Below, piece by piece: positions 42,988 to 52,200 of a stretch of DNA of 55,031 bases. A model generated the notes under the pieces. The model was not told where the DNA came from, did no database searches, and saw only the letters and a program-made list of their open reading frames with translations. Numbering within the stretch: position 1 is the first letter of the stretch; each line of letters starts with the position of its first letter. The DNA is taken from the NCBI GenBank assembly GCA_902765485.1, contig CACWZZ010000012.1:1-55031 (forward strand), in the 5' to 3' direction. Source of the stretch: an uncultured Bacteroidales bacterium. Its GTDB lineage: Bacteria; Bacteroidota; Bacteroidia; Bacteroidales; Paludibacteraceae. A program made the position numbers and the translations under genes.

Positions 42988-44094
42988 TTACTCCGGGAAC
43001 TCCATCAGGTACGCCTTGATGAACGCATCAATGTCTCCGTCCATGACGGCATTGACGTTCGAAGTCTGGTAGTTGGTGCGGTGGTCTTTGACGCGTCGGT
43101 CATCAAAGACGTACGAACGGATCTGGCTGCCCCATTCAATCTTCTTCTTACCTGCTTCCACTTTCGCTTGCGCCTGACGGCGTTTCTCCAGCTCCAGTTC
43201 GTAGAGTTGGCTGCGCAAGTGGCGCAAGGCGTTCTCTCTGTTCTTGGGCTGGTCGCGCGTCTCGGTGTTCTCTATCACGATCTCGTCCGGCTGGCCGGTC
43301 AAGGGGTTGACGAATTTATAGTGCAAGCGCACGCCGGACTCCACTTTGTTGACGTTCTGTCCTCCGGCTCCGGAGCTGCGGAACGTGTCCCAACTCAGTC
43401 CTGCCGGGTTCACCTCCACCTCGATCGTGTCGTCAATGAGAGGCACTACGAAGACCGAAGCGAACGAAGTCATTCGCTTTCCCTGCGCGTTATAAGGACT
43501 CACACGCACGAGGCGGTGCACGCCGTTCTCGGACTTGAGATAGCCGTACGCCATGTCGCCTTCGATATTGAAGGTCACGGTCTTGATGCCGGCTTCGTCG
43601 CCTTCCTGGAGGTTCGCGATAGTCACTTTGTAATCGTGCTTCTCGCAATACCGCTGGTACATACGCATCAGCTGCTCCGCCCAGTCCTGCGCTTCCGTTC
43701 CTCCGGCTCCGGCTACGATCTTCAGCACAGCCGGCATCTGGTCCTCCTCATGCGAAAGCATGTTCTTCATCTCCAGATCCTCCACCTCTTGCAGCGCGTG
43801 CGCGTAAGCGGCGTCCACTTCTTCTTCGGAGACCAACTCCTCCTTGTAATACTCAAAACTCAGCGTCAGCTCTTCCACTGCCGCCCGCACACCTTCGTAG
43901 CCCTCGATCCATCGTTTGATGCCTTTGACCTTGCGCATCTGCGCTTCGGCTGCTTTGGCATCGTCCCAGAATCCGGGTGCCTGCGTGTGCAACTCTTCTT
44001 CTTCCAACTGAATGCGTTTCTCGTCGATCTGCAAGTACGCTTTCAGCTTGTCAGCCCGTTGCTGAACGTCTTTTAATTGTTCTATAGTTATCAT
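42988..44094 (-). CDS. prfB: peptide chain release factor 2
   Basis: Recognises UGA and UAA and triggers peptide release. 368 residues: SSGAGGQNVNKVES with the GGQ motif, VRVSPYNAQGKRMTSFASV at the codon-recognition position (SPY in place of SPF), and the C-terminal helix RSYVFDDRRVKDHRT. The frame is uninterrupted where many bacteria have the programmed +1 frameshift (here LKAYLQIDEK near residue 20), so autoregulation by frameshifting is absent. Stand-alone between the C1 peptidase gene and the AsmA-like gene. Confidence 0.96.
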   Translation of the reverse strand: MITIEQLKDVQQRADKLKAYLQIDEKRIQLEEEELHTQAPGFWDDAKAAEAQMRKVKGIKRWIEGYEGVRAAVEELTLSFEYYKEELVSEEEVDAAYAHALQEVEDLEMKNMLSHEEDQMPAVLKIVAGAGGTEAQDWAEQLMRMYQRYCEKHDYKVTIANLQEGDEAGIKTVTFNIEGDMAYGYLKSENGVHRLVRVSPYNAQGKRMTSFASVFVVPLIDDTIEVEVNPAGLSWDTFRSSGAGGQNVNKVESGVRLHYKFVNPLTGQPDEIVIENTETRDQPKNRENALRHLRSQLYELELEKRRQAQAKVEAGKKKIEWGSQIRSYVFDDRRVKDHRTNYQTSNVNAVMDGDIDAFIKAYLMEFPE

Positions 44095-44130
44095 AATTCA
44101 ATTCTCAAATATAAAATCTCAATTTCTTCT

Positions 44131-44162
44131 CCCTCCCCTTCATGGGGAGGGTCGGGGTGGGG
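44131..44162. repeat. G/C palindromic element, intergenic
   Basis: CCCTCCCC-TTCAT-GGGGAGGG followed by TCGGGGTGGGG, between prfB and the AsmA-like gene. Longest member of the family in the window. Confidence 0.85.
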
Positions 44163-44166
44163 CTTT

Positions 44167-45849
44167 TCAATTCACCTGCTTATGCACATAAAGCCCCGGC
44201 AGCATGGTCATTTTGATTCCGTCGATACATGGTCCGAAGAGGTATAACGGATACGGCTGCCATACATCGCGGGTCCATTCGACGCTGTAGCGCCGCGGAT
44301 GGATGTCCACCGCCGTCGGATTGCTTTTCGGTACAAGCGAGTTCGCCAAGCCGGTAAACAGATCTGCGTTCTGGGTCACGATCTTATAGGGGATGTCGTC
44401 CTCTTTATGCACCAGCACATCCAGCCCGTGGTATAGGAATCCGAAAGTGCCTTTGGCGATATTCTTGTCGCCTTTGTAGTTCGCCTCTACCTTGTCCACA
44501 TGGCATGTGCAGGTAATCCCCACGAGCGGTCGGATGAAGGGGTTCATGTCGCCCAACTCAATCTCTTCGCCTTGCAGCGACAGCTCAAACGAAGAAGCTT
44601 TGTCCAGCGTGAAGTCATACCGTGCGTCCACATGTCCTTTCTCGCCGAACGGCGCTTTGGCGCGGTTGTGCCATACAACTCCGGGTTTGTTGCTCACGTT
44701 CTTCATCCATGCGTGGCTGTTCTTCACGTGCAGCTTGCCGCAGTTTTTCGCCGTCGTGTATAGCTCTACATCCACTATCCGCGCGAGCGCGTTCACTTCT
44801 TTGATCTGAAACATGATCGGCAGACTCCGCAGAAACTCCTGAGGCGTGCCAAACGGTTTCTTCGGCTTGTACCGCTCGTCCCGACATACATGCATCCGCT
44901 TGACGTCCACGTCGATGCGGTCCAGACTCCAGTCCTCGGTCTCGATCTTCTTGATCGGGTCAAACGGACTTAACTTGACGCTGTTCAGCTCCATGTCGAT
45001 CCATGTGATCGGCTCTTTCGCCATCTCCGCCATTTTCGTATGGTTGATCAGGTTTTGCACCCGTGTGTAACCCCATTGGATGTTGAAGAGCTGATCGCTT
45101 TCGCCTGACGGCTGATCGCTGACTTCTGACGGCTGAATGCTGAAATCCCGCATCTCGATAGCTACCATTCCGTCCGGCGTTTCTACTCTCGCGGAAGCGA
45201 TCGACACCGAGTAATTCGACTCGTCGAAACGGAATGCTGAATCCTGATGGCTGACGTCTGACAGTTGATAGTTGATGGATGCCAAATCCACGCTCAGACT
45301 GTCTATGGCGATATGCAGCGGCGAAGAAGTGCTCCTCATGCGACCGCTGAAATCGTCCACCTCAATATGGCTGACCGCGATGTCACGCAACCAGTTGCCC
45401 GCTTTCTCAATCGTAGTATCCTCGGGAATCGTCGGCAGGATGCTCTCCGGGTGCTTCTCGTCCAGATAAACCAGCGCTTTCGGCTCGTCCAGACTGATCT
45501 TATACACCACCAGCCTGCGATGGCGGAACAGCTCCGCATAGTTGATGTTCCAAACCGCGAGGGTAGGGATGTACATAGCTATTCCCGGTGCGCGGTCGAG
45601 GCTCTCCTCGTCCTCCAAGCGCAAACTATGGGTGCTGAAGGATATGTCTTTGACGATCGCCGAGCCGCTCAACAGGTTCAGATACACACCGCCGATTGTG
45701 GCGTCCGCGTCCGGCATACGAGCAAACGTCTTGCTCACCTCGCGCTTCACGATCCGCGACGCAATGATGTCTGCGCCTAAAAACAAACCAACCACCAGCA
45801 CCGCCAGCGATCCGAGTACCCAAAGGGTTATTTTGGCTGACTTTTTCAT
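44167..45849 (-). CDS. AsmA/DUF748-like membrane-anchored protein
   Basis: 560 residues with an N-terminal membrane anchor (ITLWVLGSLAVLVVGLFLGA) and a long beta-rich periplasmic part (GGVYLNLLSGSAIVKDISFS, AMYIPTLAVWNINYAELF, GMVAIEMRDFSI). The layout resembles AsmA-type lipid-transfer or outer-membrane assembly proteins, but family assignment is tentative. Two repeat arrays are read through as NYQLSDVSHQDSAF (45233-45279) and IQPSEVSDQPSGESDQ (45091-45147). Conserved-looking cysteines occur late (GITCTCHVD). Its promoter was not clear. Confidence 0.6.
   Translation of the reverse strand: MKKSAKITLWVLGSLAVLVVGLFLGADIIASRIVKREVSKTFARMPDADATIGGVYLNLLSGSAIVKDISFSTHSLRLEDEESLDRAPGIAMYIPTLAVWNINYAELFRHRRLVVYKISLDEPKALVYLDEKHPESILPTIPEDTTIEKAGNWLRDIAVSHIEVDDFSGRMRSTSSPLHIAIDSLSVDLASINYQLSDVSHQDSAFRFDESNYSVSIASARVETPDGMVAIEMRDFSIQPSEVSDQPSGESDQLFNIQWGYTRVQNLINHTKMAEMAKEPITWIDMELNSVKLSPFDPIKKIETEDWSLDRIDVDVKRMHVCRDERYKPKKPFGTPQEFLRSLPIMFQIKEVNALARIVDVELYTTAKNCGKLHVKNSHAWMKNVSNKPGVVWHNRAKAPFGEKGHVDARYDFTLDKASSFELSLQGEEIELGDMNPFIRPLVGITCTCHVDKVEANYKGDKNIAKGTFGFLYHGLDVLVHKEDDIPYKIVTQNADLFTGLANSLVPKSNPTAVDIHPRRYSVEWTRDVWQPYPLYLFGPCIDGIKMTMLPGLYVHKQVN
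45091..45147. repeat. heptamer array in the AsmA-like gene (1)
   Basis: CTGATCG, CTGACGG, CTGAATG-type units, partly decayed; the minus strand is stop-free and encodes QPSEVSDQPSGESDQ. Confidence 0.8.
45233..45279. repeat. heptamer array in the AsmA-like gene (2)
   Basis: CTGAATC, CTGATGG, CTGACGT and TTGATAG units; translated on the minus strand as NYQLSDVSHQDSAF. Confidence 0.75.
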
Positions 45850-45866
45850 TTTCTCAATGCGCTAAA

Positions 45867-46121
45867 TCACCGTTGATCGCCCGCAATCAGCAGAATGATC
45901 CATGTAAGTAGCGGTGATACAAAAAACGACAGCAACGCCCATCCTAACGGATCGCGGTGCCTATTAACAGCCATACGATAAGCGATATGGATGCGAATAA
46001 AATACACTACCAGCAATGCCAATATTCCTGCCAGCACACCAATTATTCCAATGGCTAATCCCGACATTCCGGCGAACAAACCTATCAGCAAATCTTGCAT
46101 CGTTTCCACTAAATTTTCCAT
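45867..46121 (-). CDS. small two-span membrane protein (84 aa)
   Basis: Two hydrophobic spans (GLAIGIIGVLAGILALLVVYF and LLSFFVSPLLTWIILLIA) joined by a basic loop (RMAVNRHRDPLGW). Good promoter directly upstream (46149-46180). Seventeen bp before the AsmA-like gene, so the two may be co-transcribed. The family is not recognised beyond a generic phospholipase-D-nuclease-N/DUF-like two-span shape; function unknown. Confidence 0.7.
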   Translation of the reverse strand: MENLVETMQDLLIGLFAGMSGLAIGIIGVLAGILALLVVYFIRIHIAYRMAVNRHRDPLGWALLSFFVSPLLTWIILLIAGDQR

Positions 46122-46148
46122 ATTTTATATATAAAATCGTTGTGCGTG

Positions 46149-46180
46149 CAAAATTACTGCTTTTTTGCGAATTGTGCAAA
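46149..46180 (-). promoter_or_regulatory. promoter of the small membrane protein/AsmA-like unit
   Basis: Minus strand TTTG (46177-46180), 20 bp, TAATTTTG (46149-46156), with the shared AAAAAAGCAG just before the -7 box. Confidence 0.8.
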
Positions 46181-46239
46181 TGTTTTGAATGAAAAATGAT
46201 TTATGAGTGCATATTTTGTGCAATTCTACGTCCTTATTG

Positions 46240-47934
46240 CTATATTATCGCCGTTGTGATGTCTTCGCCCTCGGCGAGATTGAGTTTCTGACGGACCTGT
46301 GTCTTGCGTTGGTAGATGGTTTGGAGACTTTGACGGGTGAGCATGTTAATCTCCTTGGTGGAGAAATCCGCTTTGAGCAAACAACAGAGTTGCAGCTCCT
46401 TTTCGTTCAGCACGTCTTTGTATTTGTCCCTGAGATGTGTATAGAAGCCGTCATAGACCAGATCAATGGTTTGGTAAATGCTTTGCCAGTCTATGAGGGC
46501 ATTGGCGGTTGTCTCGTTCAATGCCATGAGTCGTGCAAGCAGTTGCTGGTTGGCTTCGGTGGGTGTCCCGGCTATCGTTTTGATGACACCCAACTGCTGC
46601 AGCATCAGTTTGCGCACATCCGCGTTCCTGCCCACATGGTCACTTGGTACTTGGTCATTTTGTCCCTTATTTATGATTCCCCTCAGGGTCTCAATCTCTT
46701 CTTCTTTCTCCAACAGCAGCCGTTTGCGGCGGCGGCTGAGTCCCCAAATCAGCAGAATAGCACCCATTCCTGCAAACAGCAGAACGACGATAAACAGCAT
46801 TTGTCTTTGCCTGCTGATGGTCAGATACAAGTTGCGTTCCCTGAGGTCGCGAATAGAACGCTCTTTGGCTTCTGCCACGCGGTAACGGATATAGTCCGTC
46901 TCCGACCAATGGTTATGGTATTGTACCAACGGGAAACAATGGTACGAACCCTTCTGGGCATATTCCAGCACTTGTCTGTGCGCAAGAAAAGCCGCTTCGG
47001 CTGCCGGGTCAAACTCTGCACTCTCTTTGTATTTGGCGAACAACTCCTCCACCTCGCGCATATACCGCTCCGCACGCTGTTTGTCACCTTTGTTCAGCCA
47101 CAAGCGCGAGAGCGAATAGAGGCTCTCCACCTGCAACCAACTGTCCGCCTGGCGGTATTCTTCCGTCAACGCTTCCAGCATCTTTATAGCGCGGTCGGTT
47201 TGTCCGATTTCGCCCAACAGGTCGGCATAATTACGACGCACTACATTGACAACAAACGCGGAGTCCGAAGTATGTGCAATCGCTTTCTCGAAGCTCTCCT
47301 CCATTTTGTCGTATTCGCCAAAATAGAAATACGTAATTGCCATGCCGTTATAGACACGCACCACTTCGTCCAGATGGATGGCTTTCTCGTCACCGAGGCG
47401 GATGAGGGCTTCTGTGTAGTCACGTACGTGCTCATAATCATAATCACGCATGGCCAGTTCAGCAGATATACGCAGCAAAATCACTTCCCAGATATGTTCG
47501 CCTTTCTTCTCTGCTATCTCCGCGGCATATTGCTGCTGGCGCTGTAGCACTTGCTGCGCCTTTTCTTTATCATCATTCCACCACCAATAGAAAGCCTCCT
47601 CCATGCCCGCTTTCATCATATAATCCTCGTACTCGCCGTCTTGCAGCCACCTGTTGCGGAAATACTGCGCCGCCCAACAGATCATGGAGTCTTCGGACAG
47701 CGATTGCATGGTATTGGCGCGTATGTCTGCCACGCAGAACCAATACAGGGCTTTTGATTCTTCCGGCAACTGATCCGGACGTACCACTTCGCGCAGTATT
47801 GTCATTGCCGAATCCCTGTTCACAGTCAGTAACTCTTCCGCTTTCTGCACACGCTGTACATCCCCGTTAGCGCACGCACTCATGAGGCAAAGAGCCATTG
47901 CCCCTATCAATCCTGTTAAGAACTTGCTTTTCAT
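46240..47934 (-). CDS. TPR lipoprotein regulator with C-terminal HTH-like domain
   Basis: The lipoprotein signal LTGLIGAMALCLMSAC (Cys about 20) supports ATG 47934, which the upstream promoter also favours over a start at 48021. About 564 residues: helical TPR-like repeats (YNGMAITYFYFGEYDKMEESF, LLGEIGQTDRAIKMLEAL), a transmembrane span (LFIVVLLFAGMGAILLIWGL), a coiled segment, and a C-terminal LuxR-like helix-turn-helix (LNEKELQLCCLLKADFSTKE, then LQTIYQRKTQVRQKL). Such Bacteroidetes proteins are thought to be membrane-tethered regulators. A short CCAAGTA-type repeat (46634-46663) is translated as NDQVPSDHV between membrane and HTH. Confidence 0.8.
   Translation of the reverse strand: MKSKFLTGLIGAMALCLMSACANGDVQRVQKAEELLTVNRDSAMTILREVVRPDQLPEESKALYWFCVADIRANTMQSLSEDSMICWAAQYFRNRWLQDGEYEDYMMKAGMEEAFYWWWNDDKEKAQQVLQRQQQYAAEIAEKKGEHIWEVILLRISAELAMRDYDYEHVRDYTEALIRLGDEKAIHLDEVVRVYNGMAITYFYFGEYDKMEESFEKAIAHTSDSAFVVNVVRRNYADLLGEIGQTDRAIKMLEALTEEYRQADSWLQVESLYSLSRLWLNKGDKQRAERYMREVEELFAKYKESAEFDPAAEAAFLAHRQVLEYAQKGSYHCFPLVQYHNHWSETDYIRYRVAEAKERSIRDLRERNLYLTISRQRQMLFIVVLLFAGMGAILLIWGLSRRRKRLLLEKEEEIETLRGIINKGQNDQVPSDHVGRNADVRKLMLQQLGVIKTIAGTPTEANQQLLARLMALNETTANALIDWQSIYQTIDLVYDGFYTHLRDKYKDVLNEKELQLCCLLKADFSTKEINMLTRQSLQTIYQRKTQVRQKLNLAEGEDITTAII
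46634..46663. repeat. short ACCAAGT repeat in the TPR regulator gene
   Basis: Two to three 7-bp units related to those in prmA (5357-5407), read as DQVPSDHV. Confidence 0.6.
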
Positions 47935-47955
47935 CTGCTTGCTCGAAATTTTCTG

Positions 47956-47987
47956 CAAAGATACTACATTTTCACGAATTATGCAAA
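47956..47987 (-). promoter_or_regulatory. promoter of the TPR regulator
   Basis: Minus strand TTTG (47984-47987), 20 bp, TATCTTTG (47956-47963), 22 bp ahead of ATG 47934. Confidence 0.75.
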
Positions 47988-48087
47988 GCAAAACGTCCGC
48001 ATATAAACTTTTCCCGAACAAATATGCTATATTTCAATGCTTTAGATGTGGCAAATATAAAGTTACAAAATTCCCAAATCTCGACTG

Positions 48088-48118
48088 CAAAGTTACTGCC
48101 TTTTTTGAATTTCGCAAA
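48088..48118 (-). promoter_or_regulatory. second, upstream promoter of the TPR regulator
   Basis: Minus strand TTTG (48115-48118), 19 bp, TAACTTTG (48088-48095). Same AAAAAAGGCAG spacer end as other promoters here. Confidence 0.6.
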
Positions 48119-48663
48119 TTATTTTGCAAAAATATAAAGTATATTTAATATTTTTAATGCTTTTGCTAAAAATATAAAGTATAGTTTCCATTTGAAAATA
48201 GATGTTCTAATTGCCGATTATTAAGATTTAGCAGAATGCGGTAGGCTTACCTGCCACGTACGAGACACCTACGGCACACATACGGGACGATAGAAGCCCG
48301 AAAATCGCCTCTTTTCGTCCCTCAAAAGTTTCCGATTATTAAGATTCAAACATAATGTTAAGAATCACAGATTCACTGATTCACACATAATTTTGTGTTC
48401 GTGTCTATTGGATAATATATAATTAATATTATATTATTATAGGTATTTTTGAAGCTACGCGGATGTGTGAATCTGTGAACCAGTGAATTGTAGCTGTCAA
48501 TCAGCCATTCTCAAGCCACTCTCGCGCCACTCTTACTTTTTTATTAATGAGTCCCTCTATATATAGTCACAAAAGAGGCAAAATCTATCACCTCGTTTGC
48601 AAGATTTTTCATTTTTTTGCATTTTGTGGTCAAAGGACTGATTTTAAAGATTTCAATATAACG
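48119..48663. other. AT-rich intergenic stretch with repeats, no gene seen
   Basis: No supported gene. It holds a 15-bp direct repeat CCGATTATTAAGATT (48214-48228, 48332-48346), an 11-bp inverted repeat GATTCACACAT/ATGTGTGAATC (48378-48388, 48463-48473) around a very AT-rich core, and ATATATAT-type runs. It may be the relic of a small element or a regulatory spacer. Confidence 0.5.
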
Positions 48664-48664
48664 A

Positions 48665-48692
48665 GAGCAAGTGACATTTCTGCCACTTGCTC
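48665..48692 (-). terminator. hairpin after the C10 peptidase gene
   Basis: GAGCAAGTG, 10-nt loop, CACTTGCTC: a perfect 9-bp stem 34 bp past the stop. The downstream minus strand is T-rich but lacks a clean T run, so termination is probable, not certain. Confidence 0.5.
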
Positions 48693-48725
48693 ATCGTATA
48701 GGGATAGTATACCATTACTATACCT

Positions 48726-51539
48726 TTACTTAACTTCTTGACCTTGCAACGTATAGGTTTTATCTCCACGGAGGATGAGGATTTGACCGTCTCGGAGAAT
48801 TTTGGTTGCAGATGTTCCTACTTCAATATTATCAAAGCCTTCAGATAATTTACGTTCTAATAGGAGAACATCACCATGTTTGATTTCATAAGTGGAGTTA
48901 TAGCGCAGAATCTGTCCCTTCACAGAAACATAATCACCTACTTTTATTTGTTCGGGAACATTGCACCAATAACTTTGGAAAATCCTCCCTCCGTTTTCTG
49001 TATCTGCCATCCAAAAGATTTGTTGGCCTCTCGAAACAACCCCATCTGTTTCAGTCACATATCCTGTGATATTATATGTTTCTGTCGTAGGAGTATTATT
49101 ATTTAGACCTGCTGCAATTTGACGCGCTTGTTCGCATGTGACATCTTGGATATTAGGGTTAACAACTTCCTCTATGTCTCCTGACAATTCGTAATAACCT
49201 AAACCATTCATGCCAAATGGTGTTACCTTAAAATACAGAATAGTTGGTCCTTCAAAAGTTATAGTTTCATCTATTACATAAGTTCCAGAATATGTTCCAT
49301 TTCCTATGCAATAAGCAAATTGTGCACTTCCATTAACATAATGCCATCCGCCTTGGTTCAACTTATCATACAACGACACATGTAATTTATAAGAGTTTGA
49401 GCTTGGAAATATCAATTTATAATAGTCTACATCACTATCTTCATGAAGAGAAACCGTCCATGTTCCAAAATCTTCCATTTCCGAATCTATTTCCCATTGT
49501 AAAGTTGTTGCTTGGGGTTGTGTATTATTGGGCTCATATTCATCTGCAAGCAAAGCTGGAGCCTTTACAACAACGCTTACAGGGTTAGGATAGACTGATG
49601 TGCAATCCATATATGACCACTCGCTTTGATTATTTCCTTTTACTTGTAATGTCAAATTGTACGTTTTAGGTTCTGCACGAAGTTCAGTAAAAAATGTTAG
49701 AGTTCGTATGGCATTTGCGGGAAATGCTGTAGAAGAATAATCTACTTCTTCTATCTTTTCTGCAAGAGATCCATCCTCATTTAATAAACATAACCTAATC
49801 TTACCGTTAAAATTTGAAGAAGTTGATGTGTTCTTAACGTCAACATTAATTCTAACTTTTGCCCCAGTAATCCAACTTCCAAATATATTATCCATTCGAT
49901 ATGACGATACCGGTTTTAAACTACCAGAAGATTTAACAGTAAAAGCCACATTATTATATTCCGTAAGGAAAATACCCTCATCGGTTTTTACCAACTTGCT
50001 CTGTGTCTCATCATCGTCTTGATAATACATGTAGGCTCTGTACTTTCCAGGCAAGAAAGGCATACCTCCCGTAAATGTATACGTTTTTTGCACCGTATTT
50101 TGACCTGCATTTAACGAGAAATGATATGATTCATTCGACCAAGCAATAAAGTCACCACTATCAGTAAAAGCTGCCACCTTAAGATTTCCATTAAAAGCTC
50201 CAGTACCATTATTCTCAACTTTTGCAGTAAACGACATTGTTTTTCCAAATTTATAGGCATTAGGCTCAGATGAAGTAGAACTACTCGTATTTGTTGCCGT
50301 CAAATCAGTATTCATATATAAATCATAGTTTTTCGCTGGGGCAGAACCATCTTTTGGTTTAATACCAATAACAGCCTGTTGTCCTAAAGAATAATTATGA
50401 TTTCCCGGAGTAAGAGCCGTCAAAGAGAAATATCCATTAGCTTGACCTCCCCACCCCCAATTAAAATGGAATTTATTATTACTGTCATATCCATCGCATA
50501 TAAACGCATGTCCCCCACCATTTGGACTATATCCTGCATAAAGAACAGGCATTTTATTATTTAACTCTGTTTTAAGCATATTTGTCCATTGCGCGGTAGT
50601 GGTACTTTGATCAAATTTTTTGCCCGTTACTGTAGAAGCGTATCCGAAATATTCAGTCAAAGCTTTTTCTGCACTTGCCTGACCATATCCCACATCAACC
50701 ACAAAAGCACCGCTACTACCTTGACCATCTGAATTATAATTCATAGATACAGCTACTCCACAATGGAACATCAATATTGCTACAGCATAATTTTGTGTAG
50801 AAGAAGTTGACGAAGACAACTTTAGTGGCATGTTGTCCCAATCATATGCCGTGCTTCCAAAGTCCGCAGATAAAGTTCCGTAATATTCCGATCTATAACT
50901 CTTGCTGCCATAACCTTTTTTAGGATATTCCCAGTACTTCATAACTTGCGCCATGGCAGTAGCTACGCAGCCGGTAGTTGGATGCCCTCCTAAAGAAGAA
51001 AGTGAAGGGTCAGACGGACACTTATTGTTATACCTAGGATATTGATCCCAAGAAGTCTGTATTAGTGCGCTTACTGCGGTTGTCGTAGTCTGCGCTTGGG
51101 GAGTACGCCTATACGTAGCCCATGCTTCGGTTACATCTTCAGTTGCTTGCAAATTGTTATCAACTGCTTCTTGAATTTCCAAAGCGTATGCCTGGAGTAA
51201 TTCCTGCAACTGAATAGGCATATTATCAAGATCAATGCTGCCCTCATCCGAATAACCCAAAATAGGAGTAGCGCAATTATCACCAGCTACGATAACAAAA
51301 CCACCATCTTCATTATTGAATATATAATACGGAGCGTAAGAATCTCCGTTGCTCATGCGAACTTTTTTCATGCCCGGTTGTTGCGGTGATATAAAATTCG
51401 CTTTTTTCTTCTGAACACGATTCACTTGAATCGAGTTGTTGAAAAAGTTTTCACCTATCGAACGAGCCTGATTCTTTGAAACAGGAGCAGCAAATGTAAT
51501 TGCTGGAAGCAACAATAAGAAGAGTGATATTTTTTTCAT
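48726..51539 (-). CDS. C10-family (streptopain-like) secreted cysteine peptidase
   Basis: 937 residues. Signal peptide (ISLFLLLLPAITFAAP), inhibitor-I69-like propeptide (NGDSYAPYYIFNNEDGGFVI, ILGYSDEGSID), then the peptidase: catalytic Cys in HPTTGCVATAMAQVM near 190, His in GGGHAFICDGYD near 344, Trp in FHFNWGWGG. Beta-rich domains follow, including an OB-fold-like YNITGYVTE...DYVSVKGQILRY segment, and the C-terminal tail ILILRGDKTYTLQGQEVK shared with other exported proteins here. Nine bp after the TonB-CTD-like gene, so probably one operon. It is distinctly AT-richer than genes before 48 kb. Confidence 0.93.
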   Translation of the reverse strand: MKKISLFLLLLPAITFAAPVSKNQARSIGENFFNNSIQVNRVQKKKANFISPQQPGMKKVRMSNGDSYAPYYIFNNEDGGFVIVAGDNCATPILGYSDEGSIDLDNMPIQLQELLQAYALEIQEAVDNNLQATEDVTEAWATYRRTPQAQTTTTAVSALIQTSWDQYPRYNNKCPSDPSLSSLGGHPTTGCVATAMAQVMKYWEYPKKGYGSKSYRSEYYGTLSADFGSTAYDWDNMPLKLSSSTSSTQNYAVAILMFHCGVAVSMNYNSDGQGSSGAFVVDVGYGQASAEKALTEYFGYASTVTGKKFDQSTTTAQWTNMLKTELNNKMPVLYAGYSPNGGGHAFICDGYDSNNKFHFNWGWGGQANGYFSLTALTPGNHNYSLGQQAVIGIKPKDGSAPAKNYDLYMNTDLTATNTSSSTSSEPNAYKFGKTMSFTAKVENNGTGAFNGNLKVAAFTDSGDFIAWSNESYHFSLNAGQNTVQKTYTFTGGMPFLPGKYRAYMYYQDDDETQSKLVKTDEGIFLTEYNNVAFTVKSSGSLKPVSSYRMDNIFGSWITGAKVRINVDVKNTSTSSNFNGKIRLCLLNEDGSLAEKIEEVDYSSTAFPANAIRTLTFFTELRAEPKTYNLTLQVKGNNQSEWSYMDCTSVYPNPVSVVVKAPALLADEYEPNNTQPQATTLQWEIDSEMEDFGTWTVSLHEDSDVDYYKLIFPSSNSYKLHVSLYDKLNQGGWHYVNGSAQFAYCIGNGTYSGTYVIDETITFEGPTILYFKVTPFGMNGLGYYELSGDIEEVVNPNIQDVTCEQARQIAAGLNNNTPTTETYNITGYVTETDGVVSRGQQIFWMADTENGGRIFQSYWCNVPEQIKVGDYVSVKGQILRYNSTYEIKHGDVLLLERKLSEGFDNIEVGTSATKILRDGQILILRGDKTYTLQGQEVK

Positions 51540-51548
51540 GATACTATA

Positions 51549-52130
51549 TTAATTAAATTTGAAGTAATACGTAATAGTACCTATTTGGTCATGCTCTCCT
51601 TCCGTGAAATTGGCTTTACGCGCGGCATCGAGAGCAAGTTGTATAGTTTGCTTATCATTTACTGTACCTCCTTTGTGAGAGACTGCAACAACATCACCTT
51701 CTGCATTTACTCGAATTTCTACAACTACGCTACCTTCTTGATTAAAACTATTTGATGGACGAGGAAGTGTGCCATGTATTCCTCGTCCTGCTAAACTCCA
51801 AGAATTACCACCTTTTGAACCACGCCCAATAGGATTAGCTCTGGCAACTGCTTCTGCGGATCTTTGCTCGTCTGCAGTTTCGTGAACTTGTTGTTGATTA
51901 TACAATACGACTTTACCATTGGCATAGATAATTGAATTTATCTCATCAGCTCGCAGAATAAACACTGGACCATCGAGATTGTCCAACTCTTTGTAGCGGA
52001 TTTCTGATGATGTTACTTCCAAAATCTTTGCGTCAATCTTCTGTGCCTTATTCGTCACAATAATGTCTTGCGCAAAACTGCAAATAGTTGTTACCAAAGT
52101 GGCAAGAGTAAATAACTTTCTCATATTCAT
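51549..52130 (-). CDS. exported protein with TonB C-terminal-like domain
   Basis: About 193 residues from ATG 52130 (a second ATG at 52124 is equally possible; a further upstream ATG at 52163 lies in the promoter box). Signal peptide (FTLATLVTTICSFAQ), a small N-terminal domain (KIDAKILEVTSSEIRYKEL, FILRADEINSIIYANG), a glycine/serine linker and a TonB-CTD-type end (VVVEIRVNAEGDVVAVSH, DAARKANF, IGTITYYFKFN). There is no membrane anchor, so it is unlikely to be a normal TonB energy transducer. Precedes the C10 peptidase by 9 bp. Confidence 0.75.
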   Translation of the reverse strand: MNMRKLFTLATLVTTICSFAQDIIVTNKAQKIDAKILEVTSSEIRYKELDNLDGPVFILRADEINSIIYANGKVVLYNQQQVHETADEQRSAEAVARANPIGRGSKGGNSWSLAGRGIHGTLPRPSNSFNQEGSVVVEIRVNAEGDVVAVSHKGGTVNDKQTIQLALDAARKANFTEGEHDQIGTITYYFKFN

Positions 52131-52160
52131 ACAATTTATTTTACATTCTCTAATTCGGTG

Positions 52161-52192
52161 CAAAAGTACTGCTAATTAATTTAATGAGCAAA
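52161..52192 (-). promoter_or_regulatory. promoter of the TonB-CTD/C10 peptidase operon
   Basis: Minus strand TTTG (52189-52192), 20 bp, TACTTTTG (52161-52168). A 30-bp near-palindrome (52201-52230) lies directly upstream. Confidence 0.8.
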
Positions 52193-52200
52193 TATTTTGA

